DNA of 53,332 nt from Spirilliplanes yamanashiensis (GCF_016863475.1 NZ_BOOY01000021.1:1-53332); one strand, 5' to 3'; counted from the stretch's first letter, positions 36,959 through 46,031 are shown. The notes: generated by a model from the letters alone, not told the origin. A program made the numbers and translations.

Positions 36959-36999
36959 CGCACTCCGCCACCACCGGTGAGCGGAGCTAGGCTGGCGGC

Positions 37000-37638
37000 G
37001 TGACCAGTGGCATCTCGGCGATCAGCGTCATCCGGCCCGGGCTGATCGACTACCGCGAGGCGTGGGACGCCCAGAAGCGCCTGCACGCGGCCGTCGTGGC
37101 CGGCGAGCAGCCCGACTCCGTCCTGCTGCTCGAACACCCCGGCGTCTACACCGCCGGCAAGCGCACCGAGCCGTGGGACCGCCCCACCGACGGCACCCCC
37201 GTCGTCGACGTCGACCGCGGCGGCAAGATCACCTGGCACGGTCCCGGCCAGCTCGTCGGCTACCCCATCGTCCGGCTCACCGAGCCCGTCGACGTGGTGG
37301 CGTTCGTGCGCCGCACCGAAGACCTGCTGATGGCGGTGTGCGCCGAGGTCGGTGTCGAGACCGAGCGCATCGAGGGCCGCAGCGGCGCCTGGGTCCGCGC
37401 CGATCACCGCGGCCCCGACCGCAAGGTCGCCGCCCTGGGCATCCGCGTCGCCCGCGGCGTCACCATGCACGGCTTCGCCATCAACGCCGACTGCGACCTG
37501 AGCGCGTTCGACCGCATCGTGCCGTGCGGGCTGCGCGACGCGGGTGTCACCTCGCTGACCGCCGAGCGCGGCCGCCGGGTGACGGTCGACGAGCTGATGC
37601 CGATCGTCGAGCGTCACCTGGCGACCCTGCTCGACTGA
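37000..37638 (+). CDS. lipB: octanoyltransferase LipB
   Basis: A 212-residue enzyme that moves octanoyl from acyl carrier protein to the lipoyl-domain lysine, the first step of lipoate assembly. The signature [14 protein letters not shown], the glycine-rich [14 protein letters not shown], the lysine in [10 protein letters not shown] and the catalytic cysteine in [14 protein letters not shown] are all present. TAGGCT ends 6 nt before GTG 37000, indicating a leaderless mRNA. lipA is 1.6 kb downstream, separated by the convergent aspS gene. Confidence 0.96.
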   Translation: MTSGISAISVIRPGLIDYREAWDAQKRLHAAVVAGEQPDSVLLLEHPGVYTAGKRTEPWDRPTDGTPVVDVDRGGKITWHGPGQLVGYPIVRLTEPVDVVAFVRRTEDLLMAVCAEVGVETERIEGRSGAWVRADHRGPDRKVAALGIRVARGVTMHGFAINADCDLSAFDRIVPCGLRDAGVTSLTAERGRRVTVDELMPIVERHLATLLD

Positions 37639-37642
37639 CGCC

Positions 37643-38860
37643 CTACGGGGTCAGCCGGGTGCGGTCGCGCGGGAACGCCGCCGCCTCCCGCACGTTACCC
37701 AGCCCCAGCAGCCGGGCCACGAACCGCTCCAGGCCGATCGCGAACCCGCCGTGCGGCGGCATCCCGAACCGGAACGCGTCCAGGTACGCGGCGTACGGCT
37801 CCGGCGACTCGCCCCGCGCGGCCAGCGCCGCCAGGTAGTCGGCGTGCCGGTGCAGCCGCTGCCCGCCGGTGACCAGCTCCACCCCGCGGAACAGCAGGTC
37901 GAAGCTGTTCGAGTACCCGGGGCGCGCCGGGTCGGGGTGGGTGTAGAACGGCCGCTTGCGCATGGGATAGCCGGTGACGAAGACGAAGTCGCCGCCCGCC
38001 CACCGGGCCACCGCCCGCTCGTGCGCCGGCGCCAGGTCGGGCTCGTCGTCCGGCGCGCCCGCGATCCGCAGCGCCTCGGTGAAGTGCACCACCGGGATCT
38101 CCGCGGGCACCTCCGGACCGCCGACGGCCGCGGTCATCGCCGCCACGACGTCGCGCAGCACCGCCATCACGTCGGTGTGGTCGCGAACGAACCCCAGCTC
38201 GGCGTCGAGGGACGTGTACTGCGCCAGGTGCCGGCCGGTGTCGTGCGGCTCGGCGCGGAACACCGGGCCCACCTCGTACACCCGCTCCAGCGCGCCGACC
38301 AGCGTCTGCTTGTAGAACTGCGGCGACTGGGCCAGGTAGGCGGGGGTGCCGAAGTAGTCGAGCGCGAACACGTTGGCCCCGGACTCGGTGGCCGAGCCGA
38401 CGATCTTCGGCGTGAGGACCTCGGTGAACCCGCGGGCGTCCAGCGCCGCCCGGAACGCGGCCGTCGCGGCCGCAGCCGTGCGCAGCGCTGCGGCGCGCCC
38501 GGCGTGCCGCAGCGCCAGCGCCGCCAGGTCGAGCTGGGTCGGCAGGGTCGCCGTCAGGGCCGGGCGGTGCACGTCGAACGGCAGCGGCGCGGCGGGCTCG
38601 CCGAGCGGGCGTACCGACGCGTCGTGCAGCTCGGCCCCGGCGGGCGCCGCCGGGTTCGCGACGACCGTGCCCTCGACGGCGACCGCCGTCTGCTCGGGCA
38701 GGCCCGCGGCCGGGCCGACGACGACCTGGGCCAGCCCGGCCCGGTCCCGCACGATCAGGAACGCGACGCGCTTCAGCGCCCGCACCCGGTGGACGTGGCC
38801 CTCGACGAGGACCTTCTCCCCCACGTGGGCGGGCAGGTCGGTGGACAGGATGCGTTGCAC
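37643..38860 (-). CDS. aspS: aspartyl-tRNA synthetase, archaeal/nondiscriminating type
   Basis: A 405-residue class IIb synthetase. An N-terminal OB-fold anticodon-binding domain (about 1-100) is joined directly to the catalytic core. Motif 2 is VGPVFRAEPHDTGRHLAQYTSLDAE and motif 3 is GGFAIGLERFVARLLGL. It lacks the GAD insertion of bacterial AspRS (usually about 590 residues) and so is the short archaeal type. Such enzymes can be nondiscriminating and charge tRNA-Asn as well, which needs GatCAB; specificity cannot be decided here. GTG 38860 has AGGAGG 8 bases upstream, and that site is controlled by a T-box leader. Confidence 0.9.
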   Translation of the reverse strand: MQRILSTDLPAHVGEKVLVEGHVHRVRALKRVAFLIVRDRAGLAQVVVGPAAGLPEQTAVAVEGTVVANPAAPAGAELHDASVRPLGEPAAPLPFDVHRPALTATLPTQLDLAALALRHAGRAAALRTAAAATAAFRAALDARGFTEVLTPKIVGSATESGANVFALDYFGTPAYLAQSPQFYKQTLVGALERVYEVGPVFRAEPHDTGRHLAQYTSLDAELGFVRDHTDVMAVLRDVVAAMTAAVGGPEVPAEIPVVHFTEALRIAGAPDDEPDLAPAHERAVARWAGGDFVFVTGYPMRKRPFYTHPDPARPGYSNSFDLLFRGVELVTGGQRLHRHADYLAALAARGESPEPYAAYLDAFRFGMPPHGGFAIGLERFVARLLGLGNVREAAAFPRDRTRLTP

Positions 38861-39083
38861 GGTGGGTACCTCCTCGAACAATCGCAACGCGATCCCCAGG
38901 AGGGTGTGGGCGAGCGGGAAACCTCGCGGTGCCACCACACCTTCGCGCCCGGCACGGGCGCCTCATTGGTGTTGCCGCGGCTCGGGAGTGTCTTCGCGCC
39001 CCGGCGCTCGGGCCACCCTCACAGCTGCCGGTGGCTCTCTCGGCCGGCGGATCGGGGCGCTACTCGGTTCCGTCATCGCCGCA
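38861..39083 (-). promoter_or_regulatory. T-box riboswitch (Asp specifier) upstream of aspS
   Basis: Read on the minus strand, the leader contains ACCGAGTAGCG (stem I base) and GAGAGAGCCACC (stem I distal part). The specifier loop is GCGAA-GAC-ACTCCCGAG, with GAC (Asp) at 38992-38990. The conserved T-box core GGTGGCACCGCG is at 38936-38925, followed by CCCGCTCGCCC. Then CCTCCT (38903-38898) is complementary to the aspS Shine-Dalgarno AGGAGG (38874-38869). The layout is that of a translational T-box: uncharged tRNA-Asp would free the ribosome binding site. TACGGT (39095-39090) is a candidate -10. Confidence 0.85.
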
Positions 39084-39214
39084 GGCCCGACCGTAGCGCG
39101 GCCGCCGTGGCCGTGTCGCGGCGATTTGCACCGTGACCGCCGTCACGCCGCCACGCACGTGAGCCGCGTCGCCTGGACTGCCCGTCCCGTTCGCCCGGGC
39201 GTAACCTGGCAGAT

Positions 39215-40141
39215 GTGACGATCGCTCCGGAAGGCCGCCGCCTGCTGCGCATCGAGGCGCGCAACGCAGAGGTCCCCATCGAACGCAAGCCGCCGTGGAT
39301 CAAGGTCAAGGCGAAGATGGGGCCGGAGTACACGCAGCTCAGGGGCCTGGTGTCCCGCGAGGGCCTGCACACCGTGTGCCAGGAGGCGGGCTGTCCCAAC
39401 ATCTACGAGTGCTGGGAGGACCGCGAGGCCACGTTCCTCATCGGCGGCGACCAGTGCACGCGGCGCTGCGACTTCTGCCAGATCGACACGGGCAAGCCCG
39501 CCGAGTTCGACGCCGACGAGCCCCGCCGGGTCGGCGAGTCCGTCGCCACCATGGGCCTGAAGTACGCCACCGTCACCGGCGTGGCCCGCGACGACCTGCC
39601 CGACGGCGGCGCCTGGCTGTACGCGGAGACCGTCCGGCAGATCCACAAGCTCCAGCCGGGCTGCGGCGTCGAGCTGCTCATCCCCGACTTCAACGCCGAC
39701 GCCGACCAGCTCGCCGAGGTGTTCGGCGCGGCGCCCGAGGTGCTCGCGCACAACGTCGAGACGGTGCCGCGCATCTTCAAGCGCATCCGCCCCGGCTTCC
39801 GCTACGAGCGCTCGCTGAGCGTGCTGACGCAGGCCCGCGCGGCCGGCCTGGTCACCAAGAGCAACCTGATCCTGGGCATGGGCGAGGAGCGCGCCGAGAT
39901 CTCCGTGGCGCTGCGCGACCTGCACGAGGCCGGCTGCGAGCTGATCACGATCACGCAGTACCTGCGACCGACGCCGCGGCACCACCCGGTCGAGCGCTGG
40001 GTGAAGCCGGAGGAGTTCGTCGAGCTGAAGGAGGAGGCCGAGCAGATCGGCTTCGCCGGCGTGATGAGCGGGCCGCTGGTGCGCTCGTCGTACCGGGCCG
40101 GCCGGCTCTACCAGCAGGCCCTGGCCGCCCGCGCCGCCTGA
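39215..40141 (+). CDS. lipA: lipoyl synthase
   Basis: A 308-residue radical SAM enzyme that inserts two sulfurs into octanoyl-protein. The radical SAM cluster motif CTRRCDFC and the auxiliary cluster motif [12 protein letters not shown] (C-x4-C-x5-C) are both intact. The C-terminal serine ligand is in LVRSSYRAG, within the usual RSSY. TAACCT ends 7 nt before GTG 39215, a leaderless arrangement. It acts after LipB on the lipoyl domains of the E2 encoded at 30.8 kb. The start region is divergent from the aspS T-box. Confidence 0.97.
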   Translation: MTIAPEGRRLLRIEARNAEVPIERKPPWIKVKAKMGPEYTQLRGLVSREGLHTVCQEAGCPNIYECWEDREATFLIGGDQCTRRCDFCQIDTGKPAEFDADEPRRVGESVATMGLKYATVTGVARDDLPDGGAWLYAETVRQIHKLQPGCGVELLIPDFNADADQLAEVFGAAPEVLAHNVETVPRIFKRIRPGFRYERSLSVLTQARAAGLVTKSNLILGMGEERAEISVALRDLHEAGCELITITQYLRPTPRHHPVERWVKPEEFVELKEEAEQIGFAGVMSGPLVRSSYRAGRLYQQALAARAA

Positions 40142-40150
40142 CGCTCAGGC
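40136..40150. repeat. short palindrome spanning two convergent stop codons
   Basis: GCCTGA-CGC-TCAGGC. The lipA TGA and the DM13-gene stop both lie in the arms. It is too short for a confident terminator call but has the same geometry as 25010-25030. Confidence 0.45.
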
Positions 40151-40687
40151 CGCGGACAGCGGCGCGGCGCCGAACGACACCGCGAACCGCTTGCACCAGA
40201 TCGACACGCTGGTCAGGCCCGTGACGTCGACCGACGCGGGCACGTCGTAGGCCTGGTTGCCGCGGTTGCCGCGCAGCCTGTCCAGCTCCACCCAGCGCCC
40301 GTCGTCGAACACGTCCCAGCCGGGCCGCCCCGGCAGCACGGGCTGGTCGGTGAGCCACACCCGCAGGTCGGGGCCGTCGGACGTGTCGAGGTCGCGCAGC
40401 AGCAGCTGGTGCCGGCCGTCGGCGAGGCGCACCAGCTCGGCCCGGCCGCTGGTCTCGTGCTCGTGCGACACGAACGCCCCGCCGCCGAGCAGCCGGACGG
40501 CCGGCGCCGCACTGGCCGGCGTACTGGCCGGGGTACTCGCCGGAACGCTGATCTCGGGCAGCGCCTCCTGCACCTCGCGGTTCGTCACCAGCCGCCACGG
40601 CTGGAACAGGTACAGGCCGGCGCCGGCGGCAAGGACCGCGACGAGGGCGAGGACGGACAGCAGGCGCAGCTTCGTCGATCGGGACAT
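40145..40687 (-). CDS. membrane-anchored DM13-domain protein
   Basis: A 180-residue protein with an N-terminal transmembrane anchor (about residues 8-27), a short Ser/Thr/Pro/Ala linker with repeated TPAS, and a DM13 domain from about 65 to 172. Recognisable parts are SGRAELVRLADGRHQLLLRDLDTS, GPDLRVWLTD and the IWCKRF motif with a conserved cysteine. DM13 domains are thought to be redox or haem-linked modules, but this is not proven for bacterial members. TACGGT ends 7 nt before ATG 40687, indicating a leaderless start. Confidence 0.85.
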   Translation of the reverse strand: MSRSTKLRLLSVLALVAVLAAGAGLYLFQPWRLVTNREVQEALPEISVPASTPASTPASAAPAVRLLGGGAFVSHEHETSGRAELVRLADGRHQLLLRDLDTSDGPDLRVWLTDQPVLPGRPGWDVFDDGRWVELDRLRGNRGNQAYDVPASVDVTGLTSVSIWCKRFAVSFGAAPLSAA

Positions 40688-40745
40688 GGCGCCCACCGTA
40701 GGACGCGGACGGCCGCCGCGGCGGCTGGTGGATCTTTCGGTCCCC

Positions 40746-43571
40746 TTACGACCCGTCGGCGAGCAGCCCGAGGCGGCGGGCCACGGCGGCGGCCTCAACC
40801 CGGTTCGCCACCTCCAGCTTGGCGATGATGCGCGACACGTGCACGCTGGCCGTCTTCGGCGAGATGAACAGCCGCTCGGCGATCCGGCCGTTGCTGTGCC
40901 CCTCGGCGACCAGCCGCAGCACCTCGCGCTCGCGGGCGGTCAGCAGCTCGTCGGCGGCGGCGCGCGGGCGCAGGCCCAGCCGCCGGCCGAGGGTGGCGGC
41001 CCGGTCGAGCAGCGGCGCCGCCGCCAGGCCGCCCGCCAGCTCCGCCGCCTCCTGCAGCGCGGCCGCCGCGCCCGGCCGGTCGCCGTGCGCCGCGCAGGAC
41101 TCCGCCAGCGACACCAGCGCCGCCGCGAGCGGGTGCACCTGGCCGTCGGCGCGCCACGCCGCGACGGCGGCCCGCCAGGCGTCCGGCCCGGCGTCGCCCA
41201 GGGCCGCCGCGACCTGCGCCGCCCAGGCGTGCTCGGCCGGGTACCGGTGCGGCGTCGCCGCCGCGACGGCGCCCAGCGCCTGCCGGGTGGCCGGGTCGGC
41301 CGCGCCGGCGGCGGCCACCGCGAGCAGCGGCCACGCGTAGCGCGGGCGCACCGCCAGCGCCGCCGGGTTGGCCAGCGCCGCCTCGGCGGGCAGCCGGCCC
41401 GCCAGGATCTGCAGCTCCGTCTGGGTCAGCCAGTCCTCCGGCCGCACGTACGGCCGGGCCAGGAACGCCGCGCCCCGGGCGAGCAGGGCGTCCGCGCCCT
41501 CGGCGCCGCGCTCCAGCCGCAGCCGGGCGCGCAGCCGCAGCCACGGCAGCGCCAGCGTGCCGGGCGGGTCGAACCGGGCCGCCTCGGCGCACAGGGCGTC
41601 GGCCTCGTCCCAGCGGCCCAGCGCCATCAGCGCCTCCGCCCGGTTCGCCAGCAGGAACACCCCGGTCGTCCGGGAGACGCCCACCCGGTGCGCGTGCGGC
41701 AGCCCCTCGGCGGCCGCCTCGGCCGACTCGGCGTACCGGCCCAGGCTGAACAGCAGGTCGGACACGTTCACCAGGGCGTGCGCCAGGCTGGGCAGGTTGC
41801 CCGCGGCGCGGGCCCGGTCGGCGGCGGCGCGGGTGCGCTCCAGGGCCTCCTGCGCCGGGATGCGGTCGTCGCAGACCAGGCTGAACGTGATCGTCGCCGT
41901 CACCTCGAGCGCCACGTCGCCGAGCACCGCCGCGCCGGCCATCGCCTCCTGCGCGATGCGCCCGCCGCCGTCGGGGTCGGCGGCCGCGATCGTCGCGGCG
42001 ACGTCCGCGAGCAACGCCACCTGCTCGGCGGAGCGCGGCGCGCCTGACAGCAGCCGGTACGCCTCCCGCGCCTCCGCCACCCCGTCACTCTTGGCGGCGT
42101 TGCGCAGCAGCTTCGCCCGGCGCACCAGCAGCCGGGCGGCGCGCAGCGGCTCCGCCGCGGCGTCCAGGTCGGCCAGCGCCACCCGGGTCAGGCGCAGCGC
42201 CCGCTGGTGGTCGCCCGCCTCGATCGCGGCCAGCGCCGTCTCCTCCAGCAGGTCGACGTGGCCGACGCCGAGCAGCTCGGCGGCGTCGGGCACCTGCTCC
42301 CACAGCTCCAGCACCCGCTCCAGCAGGCCGAACTGCTCCGCGTACGCGTACCGCTCGGCGGCGGCCGCGGCGGCCCGGCGGGCGGCCGTGAGGGCGCGCG
42401 GGCGGTCGTGCGCGGCGTGCCAGTGGTGCGCCACCTCGGCCGGGGCCCGGCCCATCGGCACCAGGTCGGGTTCGGCCTCGATCGCGGCGGCGTACCGGCC
42501 GTGCAGCCGGGCGTGCTCGCCGGGCAGCAGGTCGGAGTGCACCGCCTCGCGGACCAGGGCGTGCCGGAACTCGTACCCCCCGTCGGGATCGGCCACGACG
42601 AGCTGGGCGGCGACCGCGGCGCGCAACGCCCCCTCCAGCTCCGGCTCGGGCACCCCGGCGACGCGCACCAGCAGCTCGTGGCCGAACCGGGAGCCGCCGA
42701 CGGCGGCGACCCGCAGCACCCGCTGCGCCTCCTCCGGCAGCCGGTCGACGTGGCTCAGCAGCAGGTCGCGCAGCGTCTGCGGGATGTCGCCGCAGCCGTC
42801 CGGGTCGCCCGCGACCAGCTCCTCGACGAAGAACGGGTTGCCCTGGGCGCGCTCGTGGATGGTGTCGACGACGCGCGGCTCCGGCTCGGCGCCGAGCAGG
42901 TGCCCGACCATCTCGGCGGTGCCGTCGCGGTCCAGCCGGTCCAGCTCGCGCCGCTCGACGCCGCGCACCCGGTCGAGCTCGGCGAGGAACGGCCGCAGCG
43001 GGTGCCCGCGGTGCAGCTCGTCGGTGCGGTAGGTCGCCAGCAGCAGCACCCGCGGCATCCGGGCCGAGCGCACCAGGAACCCGATCAGGTCGCGCGTCGA
43101 CCGGTCCGCCCAGTGCAGGTCCTCGACGAGCAGCACCAGCGGTCGGCGCTCGGCCAGCCGCTGGAACAGCCCGGCCGTGAGGTCGAACAGGTGCCCGCGG
43201 TGCACGTCGGCGGCGTCGGCCGGGCCCAGCTCGGGCAGCAGCCGGGCGAAGTGCCGCTCCTGGCCGCCGAACGCCTCGGGGCCGTCGGCGCGCAGCAGCT
43301 CGCGCAGCGCGGCCGCGAACGGCGCGAACGGCAGGCCCTCCTCACCCAGCTCCAGGCACTGCCCGGTGAGCACGCGCGCGCCGTCGGCGGCGGCCAGCCG
43401 GGCGAACTCCTCGACCAGGCGGGTCTTGCCGACGCCGGCCTCGCCGCCGACCAGCGCGGCGGCCGGCTCGGCGCTGCGGGCCCGCTTCAGCGCGTCCCGC
43501 AGCGCCGCGAGGTCGGCATCCCGGCCGACCAGCACGGCGCTGCTGGCGTGGGCGGTCACACCCCGAAGCAT
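40746..43571 (-). CDS. large ATP-binding LuxR-family (LAL) regulator
   Basis: A 941-residue signal-integrating regulator. The N-terminal AAA/STAND ATPase has Walker A GGEAGVGKTRLVEEF and Walker B LVLLVEDLHWAD. A long helical TPR-like middle region (about 380-850) follows. The C-terminal LuxR helix-turn-helix (about 875-935) is LTAREREVLRLVAEGHSNG and FISPKTASVHVSRI. ATG 43571 is used; GTG 43559 is an alternative and neither has a strong ribosome binding site. LAL proteins often control nearby secondary metabolism or sugar genes, but none are adjacent, so the target is unknown. Confidence 0.9.
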   Translation of the reverse strand: MLRGVTAHASSAVLVGRDADLAALRDALKRARSAEPAAALVGGEAGVGKTRLVEEFARLAAADGARVLTGQCLELGEEGLPFAPFAAALRELLRADGPEAFGGQERHFARLLPELGPADAADVHRGHLFDLTAGLFQRLAERRPLVLLVEDLHWADRSTRDLIGFLVRSARMPRVLLLATYRTDELHRGHPLRPFLAELDRVRGVERRELDRLDRDGTAEMVGHLLGAEPEPRVVDTIHERAQGNPFFVEELVAGDPDGCGDIPQTLRDLLLSHVDRLPEEAQRVLRVAAVGGSRFGHELLVRVAGVPEPELEGALRAAVAAQLVVADPDGGYEFRHALVREAVHSDLLPGEHARLHGRYAAAIEAEPDLVPMGRAPAEVAHHWHAAHDRPRALTAARRAAAAAAERYAYAEQFGLLERVLELWEQVPDAAELLGVGHVDLLEETALAAIEAGDHQRALRLTRVALADLDAAAEPLRAARLLVRRAKLLRNAAKSDGVAEAREAYRLLSGAPRSAEQVALLADVAATIAAADPDGGGRIAQEAMAGAAVLGDVALEVTATITFSLVCDDRIPAQEALERTRAAADRARAAGNLPSLAHALVNVSDLLFSLGRYAESAEAAAEGLPHAHRVGVSRTTGVFLLANRAEALMALGRWDEADALCAEAARFDPPGTLALPWLRLRARLRLERGAEGADALLARGAAFLARPYVRPEDWLTQTELQILAGRLPAEAALANPAALAVRPRYAWPLLAVAAAGAADPATRQALGAVAAATPHRYPAEHAWAAQVAAALGDAGPDAWRAAVAAWRADGQVHPLAAALVSLAESCAAHGDRPGAAAALQEAAELAGGLAAAPLLDRAATLGRRLGLRPRAAADELLTAREREVLRLVAEGHSNGRIAERLFISPKTASVHVSRIIAKLEVANRVEAAAVARRLGLLADGS

Positions 43572-43591
43572 GCCACCCGGGACAAGCGGAT

Positions 43592-43768
43592 TCACGCGGC
43601 GAGCCGGGCCCGCCGCAGCGCGCCCCAGAGGCGTTGCCGGCGGCGCGCGTGCCGGCGTCCGGTCGCGCGCACCGCGCGGGCGAGGCCGTCGGCGGCGGCC
43701 TGCGCGCGCAGCTGCGCGGCGCGGTCGTGGTGCAGGTCGAGCAGGGTACGGGCGTCGGTGGTGAGCAT
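43592..43768 (-). CDS. small basic protein
   Basis: A 58-residue protein, MLTTDARTLLDLHHDRAAQL then a strongly basic C-terminal half (ATGRRHARRRQRLWGALRR). It is probably one amphipathic helix. ATG 43768 has AAGGAG 7 bases upstream, which supports real translation. It ends 20 bases before the start of the LAL regulator gene on the same strand, so they may be co-transcribed. Similar LDLHHDRAAQL proteins occur in actinobacteria; function unknown. Confidence 0.6.
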   Translation of the reverse strand: MLTTDARTLLDLHHDRAAQLRAQAAADGLARAVRATGRRHARRRQRLWGALRRARLAA

Positions 43769-43942
43769 GTCGGGCTCCTTCGTTCTCGGCTGACCCCGAC
43801 GTTCCTCGCGCAGGCGGCGCCGCCGCATGGGGCCCGCGCCGCATCTGTGGCCCCCGGCGCCGCCTTACCCGGCCCTCCCGGCGCCGTAAGGTACTCAGCC
43901 CGGCCTGCAGGTGGCTGGGGATCGACCACTAGACTCGCGGTC

Positions 43943-44632
43943 ATGGCGAAGCCCGAGGAGAAGGTGTCGTTCGGCACGCGGCTCAAGCAGATCGGCATGG
44001 TGTTCCGCTTCACCGCGAAGCAGGACAAATACTTCGTGCCGCTCGCGATCGGCGCCGTGCTGATCCCGCTGGCACTCACCGTGCTCGCCGTCATGCTGTG
44101 GGGCTGGGTGTGGCTCGCCGTCGGCATCATGCTGACGCTGCTCGCCGTCCTCATCGTGCTCAACCTGCGGTCCAACGCCGCGATGATGAACGCCGCCGAG
44201 GGCCAGCCCGGGGCCGCCACCCAGATCGTGGAGAACATGCGCGGCGACTGGCGCGTGCGCCCCGCCGTCGCCTCCACCACGCAGTACGACATGGTGCACC
44301 TGGTCATCGGCCGCCCCGGCGTCATCCTGCTCGCCGAGGGCCACCCGTCGCGCGTCCGCGGCCTCGTCGGCCAGGAGAAGCGCCGGCTCGCCAAGGTCAT
44401 CGGCAACGCCCCGCTGTACGACTACACGATCGGCACCGGCGAGGACGAGCTGTCCATCCGCAAGCTGCGCATGACGCTGCTCAAGCTGCCGCGCAACATG
44501 ACCGGCAAGGACGTCAACGCGCTCGACAAGCGGCTCGGCGCGCTGCTGGCCCGCCCGCAGATGCCCAAGGGCGCCATCCCGAAGAACATGCGCCCGTCGC
44601 GCGGCAACTTCCGGCAGTCCCGCCCGCGCTGA
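43943..44632 (+). CDS. DUF4191 membrane protein
   Basis: A 229-residue protein of the actinobacterial DUF4191 family. It has a short cytosolic start, MAKPEEKVSFGTRLKQIGMV, two transmembrane segments (about 34-52 and 54-72), then a soluble domain with VRPAVASTTQYDMVHLVIGRPG and a basic tail. TAGACT ends 7 nt before ATG 43943, indicating a leaderless mRNA. The mycobacterial homologue Rv2219 lies between lipA and glnA1 in the same order. Function unknown. Confidence 0.88.
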   Translation: MAKPEEKVSFGTRLKQIGMVFRFTAKQDKYFVPLAIGAVLIPLALTVLAVMLWGWVWLAVGIMLTLLAVLIVLNLRSNAAMMNAAEGQPGAATQIVENMRGDWRVRPAVASTTQYDMVHLVIGRPGVILLAEGHPSRVRGLVGQEKRRLAKVIGNAPLYDYTIGTGEDELSIRKLRMTLLKLPRNMTGKDVNALDKRLGALLARPQMPKGAIPKNMRPSRGNFRQSRPR

Positions 44633-44696
44633 CCGCCCCCACGGCGCGAGCGAACTCCGATAGCCTCTCCCCCGCGATCTCACGGGGGAGGCACGG

Positions 44697-45536
44697 ATGC
44701 CGAGGTTGATCGCGGCCGCGCTGGCGGCCGCCTGCGTGCTGGCCACGGCGGGCTGCAGCGACAGCGAGATCGTCTCGACCGACCTGTCGGGCCAGTGGGA
44801 CACCCTGGCCGCGGCGGGCACCGTCTCCGTCTCATTCACCGGCGAGCTGCGCGAGGGCACGTCCACCACCCGCGACGCCGGCCTGTGGATCGGCTCCGGC
44901 GTCGTGCGGCTCGCCGACGACCCGGTGGCCGACCTCACCTACGACCGGGTCGAGGCGACCGGCTCCGGCGGCCGCAGCGACCCGGCCATCCCGCTGCGCG
45001 AGCTGCGCATCGGCGACGACCACTGGTTCAGCTCCGAGCGCTGGCGCACCGGCGACGGGCGGCCGTGGGTGCACCGGGAGTCGCCGTACCCGGCGCCGGT
45101 GGGCATGACCGCCGACCCGATGCTCGGCATCGTCGACGTCGCGCTCTGGGTGCGCCTGCTGCGCGACGTCGGCGCCCAGGACACCGCCGACTCGCGCACC
45201 GAGGGCCTGACCGACCACCCCGGCGCCGAACGCGAGTACCGCGTGGTCTGCCACCCGTCCAGCTGCCTCGGCCCGTACGACACCGGACTGGACCGGGCGT
45301 TCCCCGTCGTCAGCGAGCAGGTCATGCGGGTCTGGGTGGGCGCCGACGGGCGGCTGCGCCGGCTCGAGGTGGACCTGGCGCTGATGAACGACGACACCGG
45401 CTCCGGCACGCTCGGCCGGTACTACACGGCGAAGGCGGCGTTCGACGTGACCGCCGTCGGCGCCCCGCTGGCCGTGACACCACCGCCCGCGGACCAGATC
45501 AGCGAGAGCCCGCTGCCTCCGCGGACGCCGGCCTGA
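44697..45536 (+). CDS. predicted lipoprotein
   Basis: A 279-residue exported protein with a lipobox (LATAGC, Cys at residue 20). The mature part is rich in beta strands, has two cysteines (VVCHPSSCLGPYD) that could form a disulfide, and resembles the general LppX/LprG-like shape, but I do not see a firm family match. GGGGGAGG lies 6 bases before ATG 44697. The 3' end overlaps the convergent RDD gene by 38 bases. Confidence 0.78.
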   Translation: MPRLIAAALAAACVLATAGCSDSEIVSTDLSGQWDTLAAAGTVSVSFTGELREGTSTTRDAGLWIGSGVVRLADDPVADLTYDRVEATGSGGRSDPAIPLRELRIGDDHWFSSERWRTGDGRPWVHRESPYPAPVGMTADPMLGIVDVALWVRLLRDVGAQDTADSRTEGLTDHPGAEREYRVVCHPSSCLGPYDTGLDRAFPVVSEQVMRVWVGADGRLRRLEVDLALMNDDTGSGTLGRYYTAKAAFDVTAVGAPLAVTPPPADQISESPLPPRTPA

Positions 45537-45930
45537 CCAGCAGCACGATCGAGCCGGCGACCCGGTCGTGCAGGCCGCGGCGCAGCCCGTCCATGATCAG
45601 CGTCGGGACGACCAGCACCAGCAGCGCGGCCCGCAGCAGCCCGCGCAGCAGCCCGATGGCGCCGCCGTCCGCGAAGGACACGCAGCGCAGCCGCGTCACG
45701 TACATGCCCGGCGTCTGTCCGAACAGGCCGACGAAGAGGGTGTTCGCCACCAGCAGCACCGCCACCGGCGGCCAGCCGCTGGTGCGCGGGTCCGCGAAGA
45801 ACGCCGACACCAGGACGCAGAGCAGCCAGTCGGCGAGCAGCGCCCCGAAGCGGCGGCCCAGCGGCGCGGGCTCGTGACCGGCCAGCCACGCTGGCGCGCC
45901 GGCGGCGGGTGGACCTGCGGTTTCGGCCAT
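45499..45930 (-). CDS. RDD family membrane protein
   Basis: A 143-residue protein with three hydrophobic segments. GRRFGALLADWLLCVLV carries the Arg/Asp features of the RDD family, and FGQTPGMYVTRLRCV and GLHDRVAGSIVLL match the later conserved parts. TAGGCT (minus strand, 45942-45937) ends 6 nt before ATG 45930, a leaderless arrangement. RDD next to glnA is conserved in mycobacteria (Rv2219A). It may be a small transporter or channel; this is unproven. Confidence 0.88.
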   Translation of the reverse strand: MAETAGPPAAGAPAWLAGHEPAPLGRRFGALLADWLLCVLVSAFFADPRTSGWPPVAVLLVANTLFVGLFGQTPGMYVTRLRCVSFADGGAIGLLRGLLRAALLVLVVPTLIMDGLRRGLHDRVAGSIVLLVRPASAEAAGSR

Positions 45931-46031
45931 GCGGCGAGCCTATCGGGGGCGGCGAAACGGCCCGCACGGCGGCACCCGCGGCGGTAAGGTCCGACAGGAT
46001 CGGAGGCGCCAGGTCACGCATCGCGAGCGAC

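Noticed and set aside
43863-43891. CCTTAC...GTAAGG inverted repeat upstream of the DUF4191 gene
   Set aside because: Only 6-bp arms around a GC-rich 17-base loop; expected by chance in this composition.
44667-44690. Hairpin CTCCCCC/GGGGGAG masking the lipoprotein-gene Shine-Dalgarno
   Set aside because: A TAGCCT -10 at 44661-44666 would start the RNA near 44673, leaving out the left arm, so an RNA hairpin may never form.
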